The notes under the pieces are model-generated. The model saw only the letters and a list, made by a program, of their open reading frames with translations. It was not told the origin of the DNA and did no database searches. Below, one piece after another: positions 1-9,160 of a stretch of 64,000 nucleotides of DNA (positions are counted from its first letter, which is position 1; the number at the start of each line of letters is the position of its first letter). The stretch lies in contig CACEMP010000001.1 of assembly GCA_902560675.1 (NCBI GenBank), positions 145,046 to 209,045 of the forward strand, given 5' to 3'. The position numbers and the translations under genes are program-made. The DNA comes from an uncultured Alphaproteobacteria bacterium. GTDB lineage: Bacteria > Pseudomonadota > Alphaproteobacteria > HIMB59 > GCA-002718135.

Positions 1-2
1 AT

Positions 3-107
3 AATTTAGAGCCTGAAGATTTATGTGCCTTAACAGTTGAAGCTGCCGCAATGGCAAGAGTCCCTTTATCTGGTACTAATTGGATACCTGGTATAAATAG
101 TAAATAA
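3..107 (+). CDS. C-terminal end of an upstream protein, possibly glutamate synthase-like (partial)
   Basis: An open frame enters from the left edge and ends at the TAA at 105-107. The 34 visible residues include EPEDLCALTVEAAAMARV and GTNWIPG. No start lies in the window. It is on the same strand as the glutamine synthetase-like gene, 37 bases upstream of it. In other alphaproteobacteria GlnT/GmaS genes often follow glutamate synthase-like (Mgs/Glx) genes, so the tail may be the FMN glutamate synthase-like subunit. That is inferred from context and weak similarity from memory. The existence of the coding end is well supported; the product name is not. Confidence 0.45.
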   Translation, partial: NLEPEDLCALTVEAAAMARVPLSGTNWIPGINSK

Positions 108-144
108 ATATTGCTACTTTTTAATTTAATTAATATTATGTGTG

Positions 145-1470
145 ATGAGTAAAAATCTATCTCAAATAGCTAAATCCAAAAAAATAAAATATTTCCTAAT
201 AAGTTTTGTAGATTTGTTTGGAGTACTAAGATCAAAGTTAGTACCAGCACAAGCAATTAATGAAATGCAAAAAAATGGAGCCGGTTTTGCTGGATTTGCT
301 ACCTGGTTAGATATGTCACCAGCTGACAGTGATATGTTTGCAATACCTGATCCTAACAGTTTAATTCAATTACCATGGAATAAAGAAATAGGATGGTTAG
401 CTTCTGATTTGTATATGGATGGTGAAACTGTAAGTGCCTCACCAAGAGTAATGTTGAGAAATCAAATAAAAAAATTAAGTGAAAAAAAGCTTCAAATGAA
501 GTCAGGTGTTGAATGTGAATTCTTTTTAATCTCTGAAGATGGCTCAACTATTGCAGACAAAAGAGATATCCAATCAAAGCCTTGCTATGATCAATCAGCA
601 CTAATTAGGAGATATGATTTAATTAAAGAAATATGTGACAGCATGATTGAATTAGGTTGGAAACCTTATCAAAATGATCATGAAGATGCGAATGGTCAAT
701 TTGAAATGAATTGGGATTATTCAGATTGTTTAGTTACTGCAGATAGGCATGTTTTTTTTAAATTTATGGTTAAAAATTTAGCTGAAAAACACGGCTTAAG
801 AGCAACATTTATGCCAAAGCCTTTCAATTATTTAACTGGTAATGGTTGTCACGCACATATATCTCTTTGGAGTAAAGGTAAAAATCAATTTCTAGATAAA
901 AAAGACAAATTAGGCCTTAGTAAATTGGCTTATAACTTTTTAGGTGGATTAATAGAAAATGCTCAACCTTTATCAGCATTTTTTAACCCAACCATAAATA
1001 GTTACAGAAGAATTAATGCACCACCAACTAAATCAGGTGCAACTTGGTCTCCTAGCAGTATATCTTATACGGGAAATAATAGAACTCATATGATCAGAAT
1101 TCCTGAATATGGAAGATTCGAACTTAGATTAATGGATGGTTCGTCTAATCCATATTTACTACAAGCTGGTGTAATTGCAGCAGGTTTAGAGGGGATAACT
1201 AAAAAAATAAATCCAGGCAAACCTCTATTCTGCAATATGTATACAGATTATAAAAAATACCCTAATTTACCAAAACTACCAAATGATATTTCTGAAGCAT
1301 TAAATATGTTAAGTAATAGTCAAGTTCTAAATAAAGCGTTTGGAAAAAAAAATATTGATAGTTATATAAAATTAAAGACGAACGAATTAAATGATTTCAA
1401 AAAATACGGGCGATTTGATAAGAAAAAGCCTGTCACCAAATGGGAGAAAGATAACACTTTAGATTGTTAA
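145..1470 (+). CDS. glnT: Glutamine synthetase family protein, GlnT / gamma-glutamylmethylamide synthetase type
   Basis: This is an ATP-dependent ligase joining ammonia or an amine such as methylamine to glutamate. Numbered from the GTG at 142, the 442-residue frame shows an N-terminal beta-grasp domain and the glutamine synthetase core: ECEFFLI near 124-130, HEDANGQFEMNWD at 180-192, GNGCHAHISLW at 233-243, NSYRRI at 286 and NRTHMIRIP at 313-321. The length of about 440 fits the GlnT/GmaS group. I took ATG 145; the GTG one codon earlier is equally possible, and neither has a clear ribosome site. The sequence alone does not separate a glutamine synthetase from a gamma-glutamylmethylamide synthetase of the N-methylglutamate pathway. 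A glutamate synthase-like gene upstream would favour the latter. Confidence 0.8.
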   Translation: MSKNLSQIAKSKKIKYFLISFVDLFGVLRSKLVPAQAINEMQKNGAGFAGFATWLDMSPADSDMFAIPDPNSLIQLPWNKEIGWLASDLYMDGETVSASPRVMLRNQIKKLSEKKLQMKSGVECEFFLISEDGSTIADKRDIQSKPCYDQSALIRRYDLIKEICDSMIELGWKPYQNDHEDANGQFEMNWDYSDCLVTADRHVFFKFMVKNLAEKHGLRATFMPKPFNYLTGNGCHAHISLWSKGKNQFLDKKDKLGLSKLAYNFLGGLIENAQPLSAFFNPTINSYRRINAPPTKSGATWSPSSISYTGNNRTHMIRIPEYGRFELRLMDGSSNPYLLQAGVIAAGLEGITKKINPGKPLFCNMYTDYKKYPNLPKLPNDISEALNMLSNSQVLNKAFGKKNIDSYIKLKTNELNDFKKYGRFDKKKPVTKWEKDNTLDC

Positions 1471-1482
1471 AAATAAAATCAA

Positions 1483-2118
1483 TTAAGTATCTTGAATAAA
1501 ATCATCAATATTATTTTCATCATCCTGTTCTAAATTATCATTACTTTGTGAATTTTCATCATTATTGGCAAGATCACTTATAGTTGCAATAGCAGCTCTT
1601 TTATCTAGAAAACCACTAGCTTTTAATTCTTCTTTATTAGGTAAATCTGATAAATTATTCAGTCCAAAATGTTCGATAAATAAATCAGTAGTGATCCACA
1701 AAGTAGGCTTTCCTGGAATATTTTTTCTTCCCGAGGGTTTAATCCATCCTATTTCCATCAAATGATCAATTGAACCTCTTCCCATCTGTACACCTCTAAT
1801 ATTTTCAATTTCAGATCTAGTGATTGGTTGTTGATAAGCAATAATAGATAACGTCTCTAGTGCTGCTCTAGATAATTTTCTTTTTTGAGTTTTGAATATC
1901 GTTAATTCAGAGGATAATTCTTCAGAAGTTCTAAAAGACCATTTAGTTCCAGTTTTTAATAAATTTATACCTCTTGTTTTATAAAAATCTTTTAAATCTA
2001 TTAAATAATTTTCAATATTATTTTTATCTTTTATTTTTTCCTTTAAGTCTTTCTCATCTACTGGAGCTCCGGAAGCAAATAATATTGCTTCTATTATTTT
2101 AGTATCTTTATTAGTCAT
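1483..2118 (-). CDS. scpB: Segregation and condensation protein B
   Basis: ScpB is the winged-helix partner of ScpA and Smc in the bacterial condensin complex that compacts and segregates the chromosome. The 211-residue product starts with TNKDTKIIEAILFASGAPV, typical of ScpB. The second winged helix is seen as LETLSIIAYQQPITRSEIE, followed by IRGVQMGRGSIDHLMEIGWI. The last 30 residues are acidic and Asn-rich, probably disordered. Its start overlaps the end of scpA by 8 bases, so the two are translationally coupled. It converges with the glutamine synthetase gene, with 12 bases between stop codons. Confidence 0.93.
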   Translation of the reverse strand: MTNKDTKIIEAILFASGAPVDEKDLKEKIKDKNNIENYLIDLKDFYKTRGINLLKTGTKWSFRTSEELSSELTIFKTQKRKLSRAALETLSIIAYQQPITRSEIENIRGVQMGRGSIDHLMEIGWIKPSGRKNIPGKPTLWITTDLFIEHFGLNNLSDLPNKEELKASGFLDKRAAIATISDLANNDENSQSNDNLEQDDENNIDDFIQDT

Positions 2119-2878
2119 TAATTTTATTTCTTATATAAATACTTCCAAATGTCTTATCTTGCTTTACATCAATCAAACCATTTTTTGACAATTCAAGAGA
2201 AGCAACAAAATTTGATGAAATTATTGATTTATTTATAACTTTACTTCTATTTAAGAGCTTAGGAATAATGTTTAAAAAATTAGTCCATTCTGAAATAGTT
2301 CCAAAAATTTCTTTCATTCTTTTAACAGCTTGATCTACAGAAAATAATTCAGAATATTCAATAGTTAAATTTTGAATATTTTCTTTTGATTTTAATATTT
2401 GACTGTAAGATTTTAATAAATCATAAAGACTAGATGTATAATTAATTTTGTATTTTAGTTTTAGACCTTCAACTGAGCCACCATAAAAAACATCCCTATT
2501 AATTAATTCTTTGGAATATAATTGTTTAGAAATATTTTGAAAAGCTTCAAGTCTTTGTAATTGATATCTAAGAGCTTTTTCTAAATCTTCTGCTGAATGT
2601 TCATCTAATTTTTCATCTTTAGGTAGCAACAATCTTGATTTTAAATATGTTAGCCATGAAGCCATAACAAGATAATCTGCAGCAATTTCAATATGAATAT
2701 TTTTATATTCATTAATAAATTTAATGTATTGATCTGCTAAATCTGAAATTGATATTTCTGATAAATCAACCTTCTGTGTCTTTGCTAAAGATAGAAGTAA
2801 GTCAATTGGACCCTCAAAATTACTTAGTAAGATATGGAATTTATTAGGATTTGTGTTTTTATCTAATAAATCAAGCAT
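2111..2878 (-). CDS. scpA: Segregation and condensation protein A
   Basis: ScpA is the kleisin that bridges the Smc heads and binds ScpB. The 255-residue protein has the diagnostic N-terminal stretch with FEGPIDLLLSLAKTQKVDL and ISDLADQYIKFI, then YLVMASWLTYLKSRLLLP. The C-terminal winged helix is present but weakly conserved. It overlaps scpB by 8 bases and lies 39 bases downstream of the SPOR-like gene. In many alphaproteobacteria nagZ sits between the SPOR gene and scpA; here it is absent. Confidence 0.94.
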   Translation of the reverse strand: MLDLLDKNTNPNKFHILLSNFEGPIDLLLSLAKTQKVDLSEISISDLADQYIKFINEYKNIHIEIAADYLVMASWLTYLKSRLLLPKDEKLDEHSAEDLEKALRYQLQRLEAFQNISKQLYSKELINRDVFYGGSVEGLKLKYKINYTSSLYDLLKSYSQILKSKENIQNLTIEYSELFSVDQAVKRMKEIFGTISEWTNFLNIIPKLLNRSKVINKSIISSNFVASLELSKNGLIDVKQDKTFGSIYIRNKIND

Positions 2879-2917
2879 TATTTTTTATATCAATTTAATT
2901 GAGATTCTTCAAAATTA

Positions 2918-3421
2918 TTAATTTTGAAAATTTAAAATTAAACATTCACTTAAAATATTTGATTTATTGCAAAAATTAATTGCATCATTTTTAGATATAA
3001 AATTTTTATAAGTCAAAAAATAATCAATACCAAAATCACTTTTAAAACCAAATAAATATAAGTCATCTTTGTTAATTATTTCAGATTTAAAGTTTATAAA
3101 ATTTGCCATGTAATGATCTACTTTATTGGAGTCAGTACTACTAAATAATTGAATTGTAAATTTTAAATTTTGTGGATTATTTAAACGTTCTTTAAATAAT
3201 TTTATTTCAGTATTAATACTTTTTTTATCAAGATATTTTACTTTCTCACCCTTCTTATCTTTTGGAATGATAGAATAATTAACTATTTCATTTTCAATAA
3301 TAAAATATGATTTATTAATATTTATGTAAAATGATATAAAATATAAAATTATTAATAGTATTAAGGTTATTAAAATATAAAATGTATTATTTTTTTTTGA
3401 AAAAAAAATATTTCTTTTCAT
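2918..3421 (-). CDS. Small inner-membrane protein with a degenerate SPOR-like domain
   Basis: The 167-residue protein has a short basic N terminus, one transmembrane helix at about residues 14-33, a linker, and a C-terminal stretch beginning FTIQLFSSTDSNKVDHY. This resembles a SPOR domain, which binds denuded peptidoglycan glycan strands at the division site. Its position directly after argS and before scpA matches the SPOR-domain gene of many alphaproteobacteria. That protein is usually much longer, so this looks like a reduced version. The start codon abuts the argS stop (shared base 3421). The SPOR call rests mainly on synteny and the pattern of a beta strand, a helix and an aromatic core; a cell-division role is inferred. 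Confidence 0.6.
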   Translation of the reverse strand: MKRNIFFSKKNNTFYILITLILLIILYFISFYININKSYFIIENEIVNYSIIPKDKKGEKVKYLDKKSINTEIKLFKERLNNPQNLKFTIQLFSSTDSNKVDHYMANFINFKSEIINKDDLYLFGFKSDFGIDYFLTYKNFISKNDAINFCNKSNILSECLILNFQN

Positions 3422-5151
3422 TACATTTGCTCAGGAGAATCAATACCTATAATTGAGAAAATATCATATAAAACATTTCTAAATGATTCTAGCCAAAATA
3501 ATTTTGAAATTGTTCCTTGAATATTATTTTTATCAATAAATCTCATTGATTCATTGTCTTTTCCTTTATTCCAAATTGAATGAAATTCAGAACATATATC
3601 TTCTAAATAAATAGTTAATCTATGAGGTTCATTATAGTTGCATGCTTGATATAAGAGGTATGGATAACAAATTATTTTTTTTATTATTCTCAGTTCCTCT
3701 GAAGAAATTCCAATATTTAAATTAAATTTATAATTTTCATCAATAACTATATTCAATTGTTTGGCTTTATTTATTACTGAAGAAGCTCTTGCGTAAGCAT
3801 ATTGACAATAAAATACTTTATTATCTTTATTTTTTTCAATAACTTCATCTAAATCAAAATCTATGGCAGTTTCATTTTTAGTTGAAATCATATAGTACCT
3901 AATCGGATCATTACCTACTTTAGAAAAAACATCAGCTAAAGTTATAAAATTACCATCACGTTTTGACATTTTCAATTTTTTTTTATTTTCTAAAATACTT
4001 ACAATTTGACAGGTTAAGATATTTAAATAATCTTCATTATTTTTAATTGCTTTAATTATAGAAATCATTCTGGGAATGTATCCGATATGATCAGAACCCC
4101 ATATATTAATAAGTTTATCAAAATTTCTATTACACTTGTATAAATGATACGCAGCGTCATTAGCAAAATATGTCCACTCACCATTTGATTTTTTTAATGC
4201 CCTATCTTCATTATCCAATAATTTTGAAGATCTAAATAATAATTGCTCTCTAGGCTCCCAGTCTGAATCATCCCCTTTTGGTTTTTTCAAAACACCTTTG
4301 TATAAAAGTTTTTTTTGGTCTAAAATTTCAAAAAGTTTATCAATAATTTTACTTTTTTCTATATCTGTTTCATAAGTATATTTATCAAACTTTATATTAA
4401 TAAGATTTAAATCTACCTTAATGGATGAAATAATATCATCCAAAGCAAATTTTTTAAAATATAACATTGTTTCTTTTTCTTTTTTATTTAGCCATTTGTC
4501 TCCATCAATTTTTATTATTTTTTTAGCAATATTAATTAAATATTCTCCAGGATATTCATCTTGTGCTAATTCTATGTTGATATTAAATAATTGTTTATAC
4601 CTTTTAAAAAGAGAGTTAGATAATTTATCAATTTGAGATCCTGCATCATTAACATAATATTCTCTTAATACTCTAAAGCCCATTTTAATATAAAGTGAGC
4701 TTAGAACATCTCCAAATACAGCACCTCTTATATGAGCAATATGAAGAGGCCCAGTTGGATTTGCAGAAACAAATTCTATATTTATTTTTTTTTCATTACC
4801 ATGATTGATATCTTTTAAAAAATTATTGTTATAAATATTATTTAAACTATTATTTACAAAATCCTCTTTTAAAAAAAAATTAATAAATCCATTTTTAGAA
4901 ATGATGAAATGATCTATAAATGGAACAGAATTTATTTTGTCATTTAATTCTTTTTCAAAATTAAAATTTTTATCAATAATTTTTCTATTTATTATTAAAT
5001 AAAAATTTGAAGCCAGATCACCAAGTTTATTTTCTGACGAATAATCTATACTGATTTGATTTTTATTTATCTCAGATATAAATTTTTTAGATTCTAAAAA
5101 TGATGCAAAAGTATTTAAAAAATTTGATAAATCTAATATATAATTATTCAT
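3421..5151 (-). CDS. argS: Arginyl-tRNA synthetase
   Basis: This class I aminoacyl-tRNA synthetase charges tRNA-Arg. The 576-residue protein carries the ArgRS N-terminal additional domain, the HIGH-type motif HIAH at residues 137-140 inside EFVSANPTGPLHIAHIRGA, the KMSKR signature near residue 394, and a C-terminal DALR anticodon-binding domain. Length is normal for the family. It overlaps dgt upstream by 8 bases and touches the SPOR gene downstream, forming the run dgt-argS-SPOR-scpA-scpB. Confidence 0.97.
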   Translation of the reverse strand: MNNYILDLSNFLNTFASFLESKKFISEINKNQISIDYSSENKLGDLASNFYLIINRKIIDKNFNFEKELNDKINSVPFIDHFIISKNGFINFFLKEDFVNNSLNNIYNNNFLKDINHGNEKKINIEFVSANPTGPLHIAHIRGAVFGDVLSSLYIKMGFRVLREYYVNDAGSQIDKLSNSLFKRYKQLFNINIELAQDEYPGEYLINIAKKIIKIDGDKWLNKKEKETMLYFKKFALDDIISSIKVDLNLINIKFDKYTYETDIEKSKIIDKLFEILDQKKLLYKGVLKKPKGDDSDWEPREQLLFRSSKLLDNEDRALKKSNGEWTYFANDAAYHLYKCNRNFDKLINIWGSDHIGYIPRMISIIKAIKNNEDYLNILTCQIVSILENKKKLKMSKRDGNFITLADVFSKVGNDPIRYYMISTKNETAIDFDLDEVIEKNKDNKVFYCQYAYARASSVINKAKQLNIVIDENYKFNLNIGISSEELRIIKKIICYPYLLYQACNYNEPHRLTIYLEDICSEFHSIWNKGKDNESMRFIDKNNIQGTISKLFWLESFRNVLYDIFSIIGIDSPEQM

Positions 5152-6259
5152 TTATTTCCTTATATAAATTAAGAGCAAATCTATCTGTCATTCCAGAAAT
5201 ATAATCACAAATAAGTCTTTCAATTTCAATATTTTGATTTCTCCAATCTATTGGTAATTTGTTATTATTATCACTAAAATAAATAAATAAAGAAGTAATT
5301 ATTTTTTTTGAGAAATTTCTTTTATCGTATAGATTATTATGATTATATACTTTATCAAATAAGAATTGTTTTATTGTATAACAGTTTTTTTGCATTTCAT
5401 TAGAAAAATTAATTTTAAAACTTTTACTCATACGAATATCTTCTATTGAATTAATATTATTATTTAAATTTTTTTTTGTATTTTCATATACATCATTTAT
5501 CATAGTCGATATTGAATTTCTTAAAACCTGATAAACCATAAGTTTATCTGGAATATCTTTATAATTTTCTTTTAAATTAATAATTATATTTTTAAAAAAA
5601 CTCAATTCACTAATGTCATCAAGTGTTATTAAATTAGCCCTAATTGCATCTTCTACATCATGATTATTGTAAGCTATATCATCGGATATACTTGCAATTT
5701 GAGACTCTAAATGAGGTTGATAATTTAAATTTAAATCATGTAACTTAGAATAATTTATAAGATGAAAAGGTAAATTCTTTTTTATAACTCCGTTATGTTT
5801 AACTATGCCTTCTAAACTCTCCCAGGTAAGATTTAATCCATTAAAATGTGGATGTCTTTTTTCAATAAATGTTAGTACTCTTAAAGTTTGATCATTGTGA
5901 TTAAAACCACCATAATTATTCATTGATTCATTTAATGCATCTTCACCAATATGACCAAAAGGAGGATGTCCCAAATCATGTGCAAGAGCAACTGTTTCAC
6001 CTAAATCTTCATCTAATTCAAGTAGTCTACAAATAGATCTGGAAATTTGAGCAACCTCTAATGAGTGCGTTAGTCTTGTTCTAAAATAATCGCTTTCACT
6101 CTCTATAAAAACTTGTGTTTTATGCTTAAGTTTTCTGAAGGAATTTGAATGAATAACTCTAGCTCTGTCTCTTTCAAAAGGATTTCGTAAATCTTGATTA
6201 AATTCTTTATATAATCTTCCATTAGATTTTTTGGGATTAGCAGCTAAATGTTTGAACAT
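5144..6259 (-). CDS. dgt: Deoxyguanosinetriphosphate triphosphohydrolase-like protein (HD domain)
   Basis: Members of this family hydrolyse dNTPs to deoxynucleoside and triphosphate. The 371-residue product shows the HD metal-binding set: H65 in TRLTHSLEVAQ, the HD pair at 94-95 in AHDLGHPPFGHIGEDAL, and a late Asp in ASISDDIAYNNHDVEDA. Size and start (MFKHLAANPKKSNGRLY) match the alphaproteobacterial type-2 dGTPase-like group. It is divergent from erpA across 54 bases and heads the argS/scp run. Confidence 0.93.
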   Translation of the reverse strand: MFKHLAANPKKSNGRLYKEFNQDLRNPFERDRARVIHSNSFRKLKHKTQVFIESESDYFRTRLTHSLEVAQISRSICRLLELDEDLGETVALAHDLGHPPFGHIGEDALNESMNNYGGFNHNDQTLRVLTFIEKRHPHFNGLNLTWESLEGIVKHNGVIKKNLPFHLINYSKLHDLNLNYQPHLESQIASISDDIAYNNHDVEDAIRANLITLDDISELSFFKNIIINLKENYKDIPDKLMVYQVLRNSISTMINDVYENTKKNLNNNINSIEDIRMSKSFKINFSNEMQKNCYTIKQFLFDKVYNHNNLYDKRNFSKKIITSLFIYFSDNNNKLPIDWRNQNIEIERLICDYISGMTDRFALNLYKEINE

Positions 6260-6313
6260 AAGAAAAATTATATTATAATTGTAAAATAATAACTAATAAC
6301 AATATTTAGATAA

Positions 6314-6640
6314 ATGGACAATATAATTGAAGTCACTGAAAATGCACAAAATCACATTAATAAGATACTTATATCTGAGAAATCTAAATATTTCAGAATA
6401 ACTGTATTAGGCGGTGGTTGTGCTGGATTTCAATATAAGTTTGATTTTTCTGATAAACCAAATACTGACGATTTAATCTTTAATTATAAGAACGCAGATG
6501 TTTTGATTGATAAAACTTCGATTGAATTAATTAAAGGATCTAAAATTGATTATGTCAATGAATTAATAGGGTCATCATTTAAAATTTCTAATCCGCTAGC
6601 CTCTTCATCTTGTGGTTGTGGAACCTCTTTTTCTATATAA
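6314..6640 (+). CDS. erpA: A-type iron-sulfur cluster insertion protein ErpA
   Basis: ErpA receives iron-sulfur clusters and passes them to apo-proteins. The 108-residue protein has the three invariant cysteines of A-type carriers: C36 in GGGCAGFQYKF and C100/C102 in SSCGCGTSFSI. Divergence from dgt is the usual alphaproteobacterial arrangement and supports ErpA over IscA or SufA. The stop is followed at once by the xth start, so the two are co-transcribed. A TATAAT-like hexamer lies in the 54-base divergent spacer. Confidence 0.92.
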   Translation: MDNIIEVTENAQNHINKILISEKSKYFRITVLGGGCAGFQYKFDFSDKPNTDDLIFNYKNADVLIDKTSIELIKGSKIDYVNELIGSSFKISNPLASSSCGCGTSFSI

Positions 6641-7426
6641 ATGAAAATTACAACTTGGAATGTCAATTCAGTTAATGCAAGAATTGAACATTTAATCAAG
6701 TTTATAAAAAAAGATCAATCAGATTTATATTTAATTCAAGAATTAAAATGCACAAATGAAAGTTTTCCTAAAGAGGAATTAGAAAATATTAATTACAAGT
6801 GTTATGTAAATGGGCAAAAAGCTTGGAATGGAGTCGCCATACTTAGCAAAGAAAATATTGAAATTTCAAATTTAAATATTCCTAATTATAAAGATGTAAA
6901 TTCAAGATTTATTGAAACAGAAATATCTTTAAAAAATATAAAAAGAAAAATTAAATTAATAAATATTTATCTTCCAAATGGAAATCCGATTGAAACTGAA
7001 AAATTTGATTATAAAATTGATTGGATGATAAATTTTAATAAATATATCAAAGAATTAATTGATGATAATCAACCAATTATTATAGGTGGTGATTTTAATG
7101 TAATACCAAACGATGAAGATGTTTATTCGCCTGAGAATTTTAAAAATGATGCTTGTGCTCATCCGTTAACAAGAGAAAAATTTAGAAATCTTTTAAATTT
7201 AGGTTTTGTTGATACAGTTAAATACTTTGTTGATGGAAGCTCAAACTGGACTTTTTGGGGTTATAGAGGTGGAAATTGGCAAAAAGGTAATGGTCTTAGA
7301 ATCGATCATTTTCTTACTACATCAGAAGTAACTGATTTGATTAAATCAGTTAATGTTAATCGTGAACCAAGAGGCTGGGAAAAAGCTTCTGATCACACAC
7401 CAGTTACGATTGAATTAGTTAATTAA
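6641..7426 (+). CDS. xth: Exodeoxyribonuclease III (AP endonuclease family)
   Basis: This is an Mg-dependent AP endonuclease and 3'-5' exonuclease for base-excision repair. The 261-residue product begins KITTWNVNSVNARIEHL, has the metal-binding Glu in LIQELKC, the GGDFNVIPNDEDVY motif, and ends with ASDHTPVTIEL, the catalytic Asp-His pair. It starts on the base after the erpA stop with no spacer, so translation is probably coupled. It converges with ilvD, with 2 bases between the stops. Confidence 0.94.
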   Translation: MKITTWNVNSVNARIEHLIKFIKKDQSDLYLIQELKCTNESFPKEELENINYKCYVNGQKAWNGVAILSKENIEISNLNIPNYKDVNSRFIETEISLKNIKRKIKLINIYLPNGNPIETEKFDYKIDWMINFNKYIKELIDDNQPIIIGGDFNVIPNDEDVYSPENFKNDACAHPLTREKFRNLLNLGFVDTVKYFVDGSSNWTFWGYRGGNWQKGNGLRIDHFLTTSEVTDLIKSVNVNREPRGWEKASDHTPVTIELVN

Positions 7427-7428
7427 TA

Positions 7429-9159
7429 TTAGATATCAGCGTATGTATGTGTTTCGCCTTTTGCTCCTGGTTGAGTAACAGCACCCTCGTAAGCTGGCCC
7501 AACAGTTTGAGAATATTTCCATATCGATCCAGAATTATGATTAGTTTTTCTTGGCTTCCATTCTTTTCTTCTCTTTTCTATTTCTTCATCCGAAAGCATT
7601 ACATTGATTTCGCCTTTAACAGCATCAATAATAATCTCATCGCCATCTTTAAGTAAACCTATCATACCTCCTACAGCCGCTTCTGGTCCTACATGACCAA
7701 TGCAAAATCCTCTTGTACCACCTGAAAACCGTCCATCTGTAATTAAAGCAACAGTTTCACCTAGTCCTTGCCCATATATTGCACCTGTTGTTGAAAGCAT
7801 TTCACGCATACCAGGCCCTCCTTTAGGACCTTCATATCTAATTATTACCGCATCTCCTGCTTTAATTTCATTTTTTAAAACTGCAGTTAAAGCATCTTCT
7901 TCTGAGTCAAAACATTTAGCTTTTCCTTTGAAAGTTAAATTTTTTAAACCTGCTATTTTTGATATACATCCATCTGGAGCAAGATTACCCCACAACCCTA
8001 CGACTGAACTATTTTCACTAATTGGATTATTGCATTTATAAACAACATCTTGATTTGTAGGGAATATTACTTCTTTATGATTTTCAGCTATCGTTTTTCC
8101 TGTAACAGTTATGCAGTCTCCGTTTATATAACCACCATCTAATAAAGATTTAATAACAACTGGTACACCTCCAACATCATATAAATCTTTAGCAACGTAC
8201 TTTCCGCCAGGTTGCATATCTCCGATATAAGGAGTTGAATTATAAATTTCTACAACATCTCTTAATGTGAATTTTAAACCTGCTTCATTAGCTATCGCAG
8301 GAAGATGAAGTGCTGCATTGGTTGAACCTCCAGTGGCTGCAACTACCCTTGCAGCATTTACTAATGAATCAATAGTTACTATATCCCTTGGTCTTATATT
8401 TTTTTCTAATAAATTCATTATAGCTTTACCACTCTTTTCGCCATAAGCTTTTCTTTCTTCAGTATTTACTGCTGGTGGCATTGCTGAATTTGTTAAAGCT
8501 AAACCAACTGCTTCAGAAATACATGCCATTGTATTAGCTGTAAATTGCCCTCCACAAGATCCAGCAGATGGACAAGCAACTTGTTCAATATCTTTTAAAT
8601 CTTGATCTGAAATAGTTCCTGCAGCATGTTTACCAACTGCTTCAAAAACATCTATAACAGTAACATCTTTACCTTTGTATTTTCCTGGTAAGATTGAACC
8701 TCCATAAATGAATACAGACGGTACATTTAATCTAACCATAGCCATCATCAAACCTGGCAGAGATTTATCACAGCCAGCAAGCCCAACTATTGCGTCATAA
8801 CAATGGCCTCTAACAGATAATTCAATGGAATCCGCGATAACTTCTCTACTAATAAGGGAGGATTTCATTGCCTCATGGCCCATGGCAATTCCATCTGTTA
8901 CTGTTATAGTTGTAAATTCTCTTGGTGTTCCTCCAGCATCTTTGACACCTGTCTTGACATGTTGCGCTTGATCTTGAAGAGTAATGTTGCAAGGAGCTGA
9001 TTCATTCCAAGTGCTAACAACACCAACAAATGGTTGATAAATTTCATGTTCTTTCAAACCCATAGCATAATAATAAGATCTATGAGGCGCACTTTTAGGC
9101 CCTACACTAACATATCTACTAGGTAGATTAGATTTTCTATTTGATCCTTTATCTTCCAT
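7429..9159 (-). CDS. ilvD: Dihydroxy-acid dehydratase
   Basis: IlvD catalyses the third step of isoleucine, valine and pantothenate synthesis, removing water from 2,3-dihydroxy acids with an iron-sulfur cluster. The 576-residue sequence has cluster cysteines C57 ([10 protein letters not shown]), C130 (AGCDKSLPG) and C202 in the [16 protein letters not shown] region, plus [15 protein letters not shown] near the C terminus. The length fits the roughly 570-residue IlvD group rather than the 616-residue E. coli form. Its start lies 1 base from the valS stop, so valS and ilvD are probably one transcript. Confidence 0.96.
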   Translation of the reverse strand: MEDKGSNRKSNLPSRYVSVGPKSAPHRSYYYAMGLKEHEIYQPFVGVVSTWNESAPCNITLQDQAQHVKTGVKDAGGTPREFTTITVTDGIAMGHEAMKSSLISREVIADSIELSVRGHCYDAIVGLAGCDKSLPGLMMAMVRLNVPSVFIYGGSILPGKYKGKDVTVIDVFEAVGKHAAGTISDQDLKDIEQVACPSAGSCGGQFTANTMACISEAVGLALTNSAMPPAVNTEERKAYGEKSGKAIMNLLEKNIRPRDIVTIDSLVNAARVVAATGGSTNAALHLPAIANEAGLKFTLRDVVEIYNSTPYIGDMQPGGKYVAKDLYDVGGVPVVIKSLLDGGYINGDCITVTGKTIAENHKEVIFPTNQDVVYKCNNPISENSSVVGLWGNLAPDGCISKIAGLKNLTFKGKAKCFDSEEDALTAVLKNEIKAGDAVIIRYEGPKGGPGMREMLSTTGAIYGQGLGETVALITDGRFSGGTRGFCIGHVGPEAAVGGMIGLLKDGDEIIIDAVKGEINVMLSDEEIEKRRKEWKPRKTNHNSGSIWKYSQTVGPAYEGAVTQPGAKGETHTYADI

Positions 9160-9160
9160 T

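Noticed and set aside
7700..8041. A 113-codon plus-strand frame inside ilvD
   Set aside because: It is a shadow frame of the strongly conserved IlvD protein; no ribosome site or recognisable domain.
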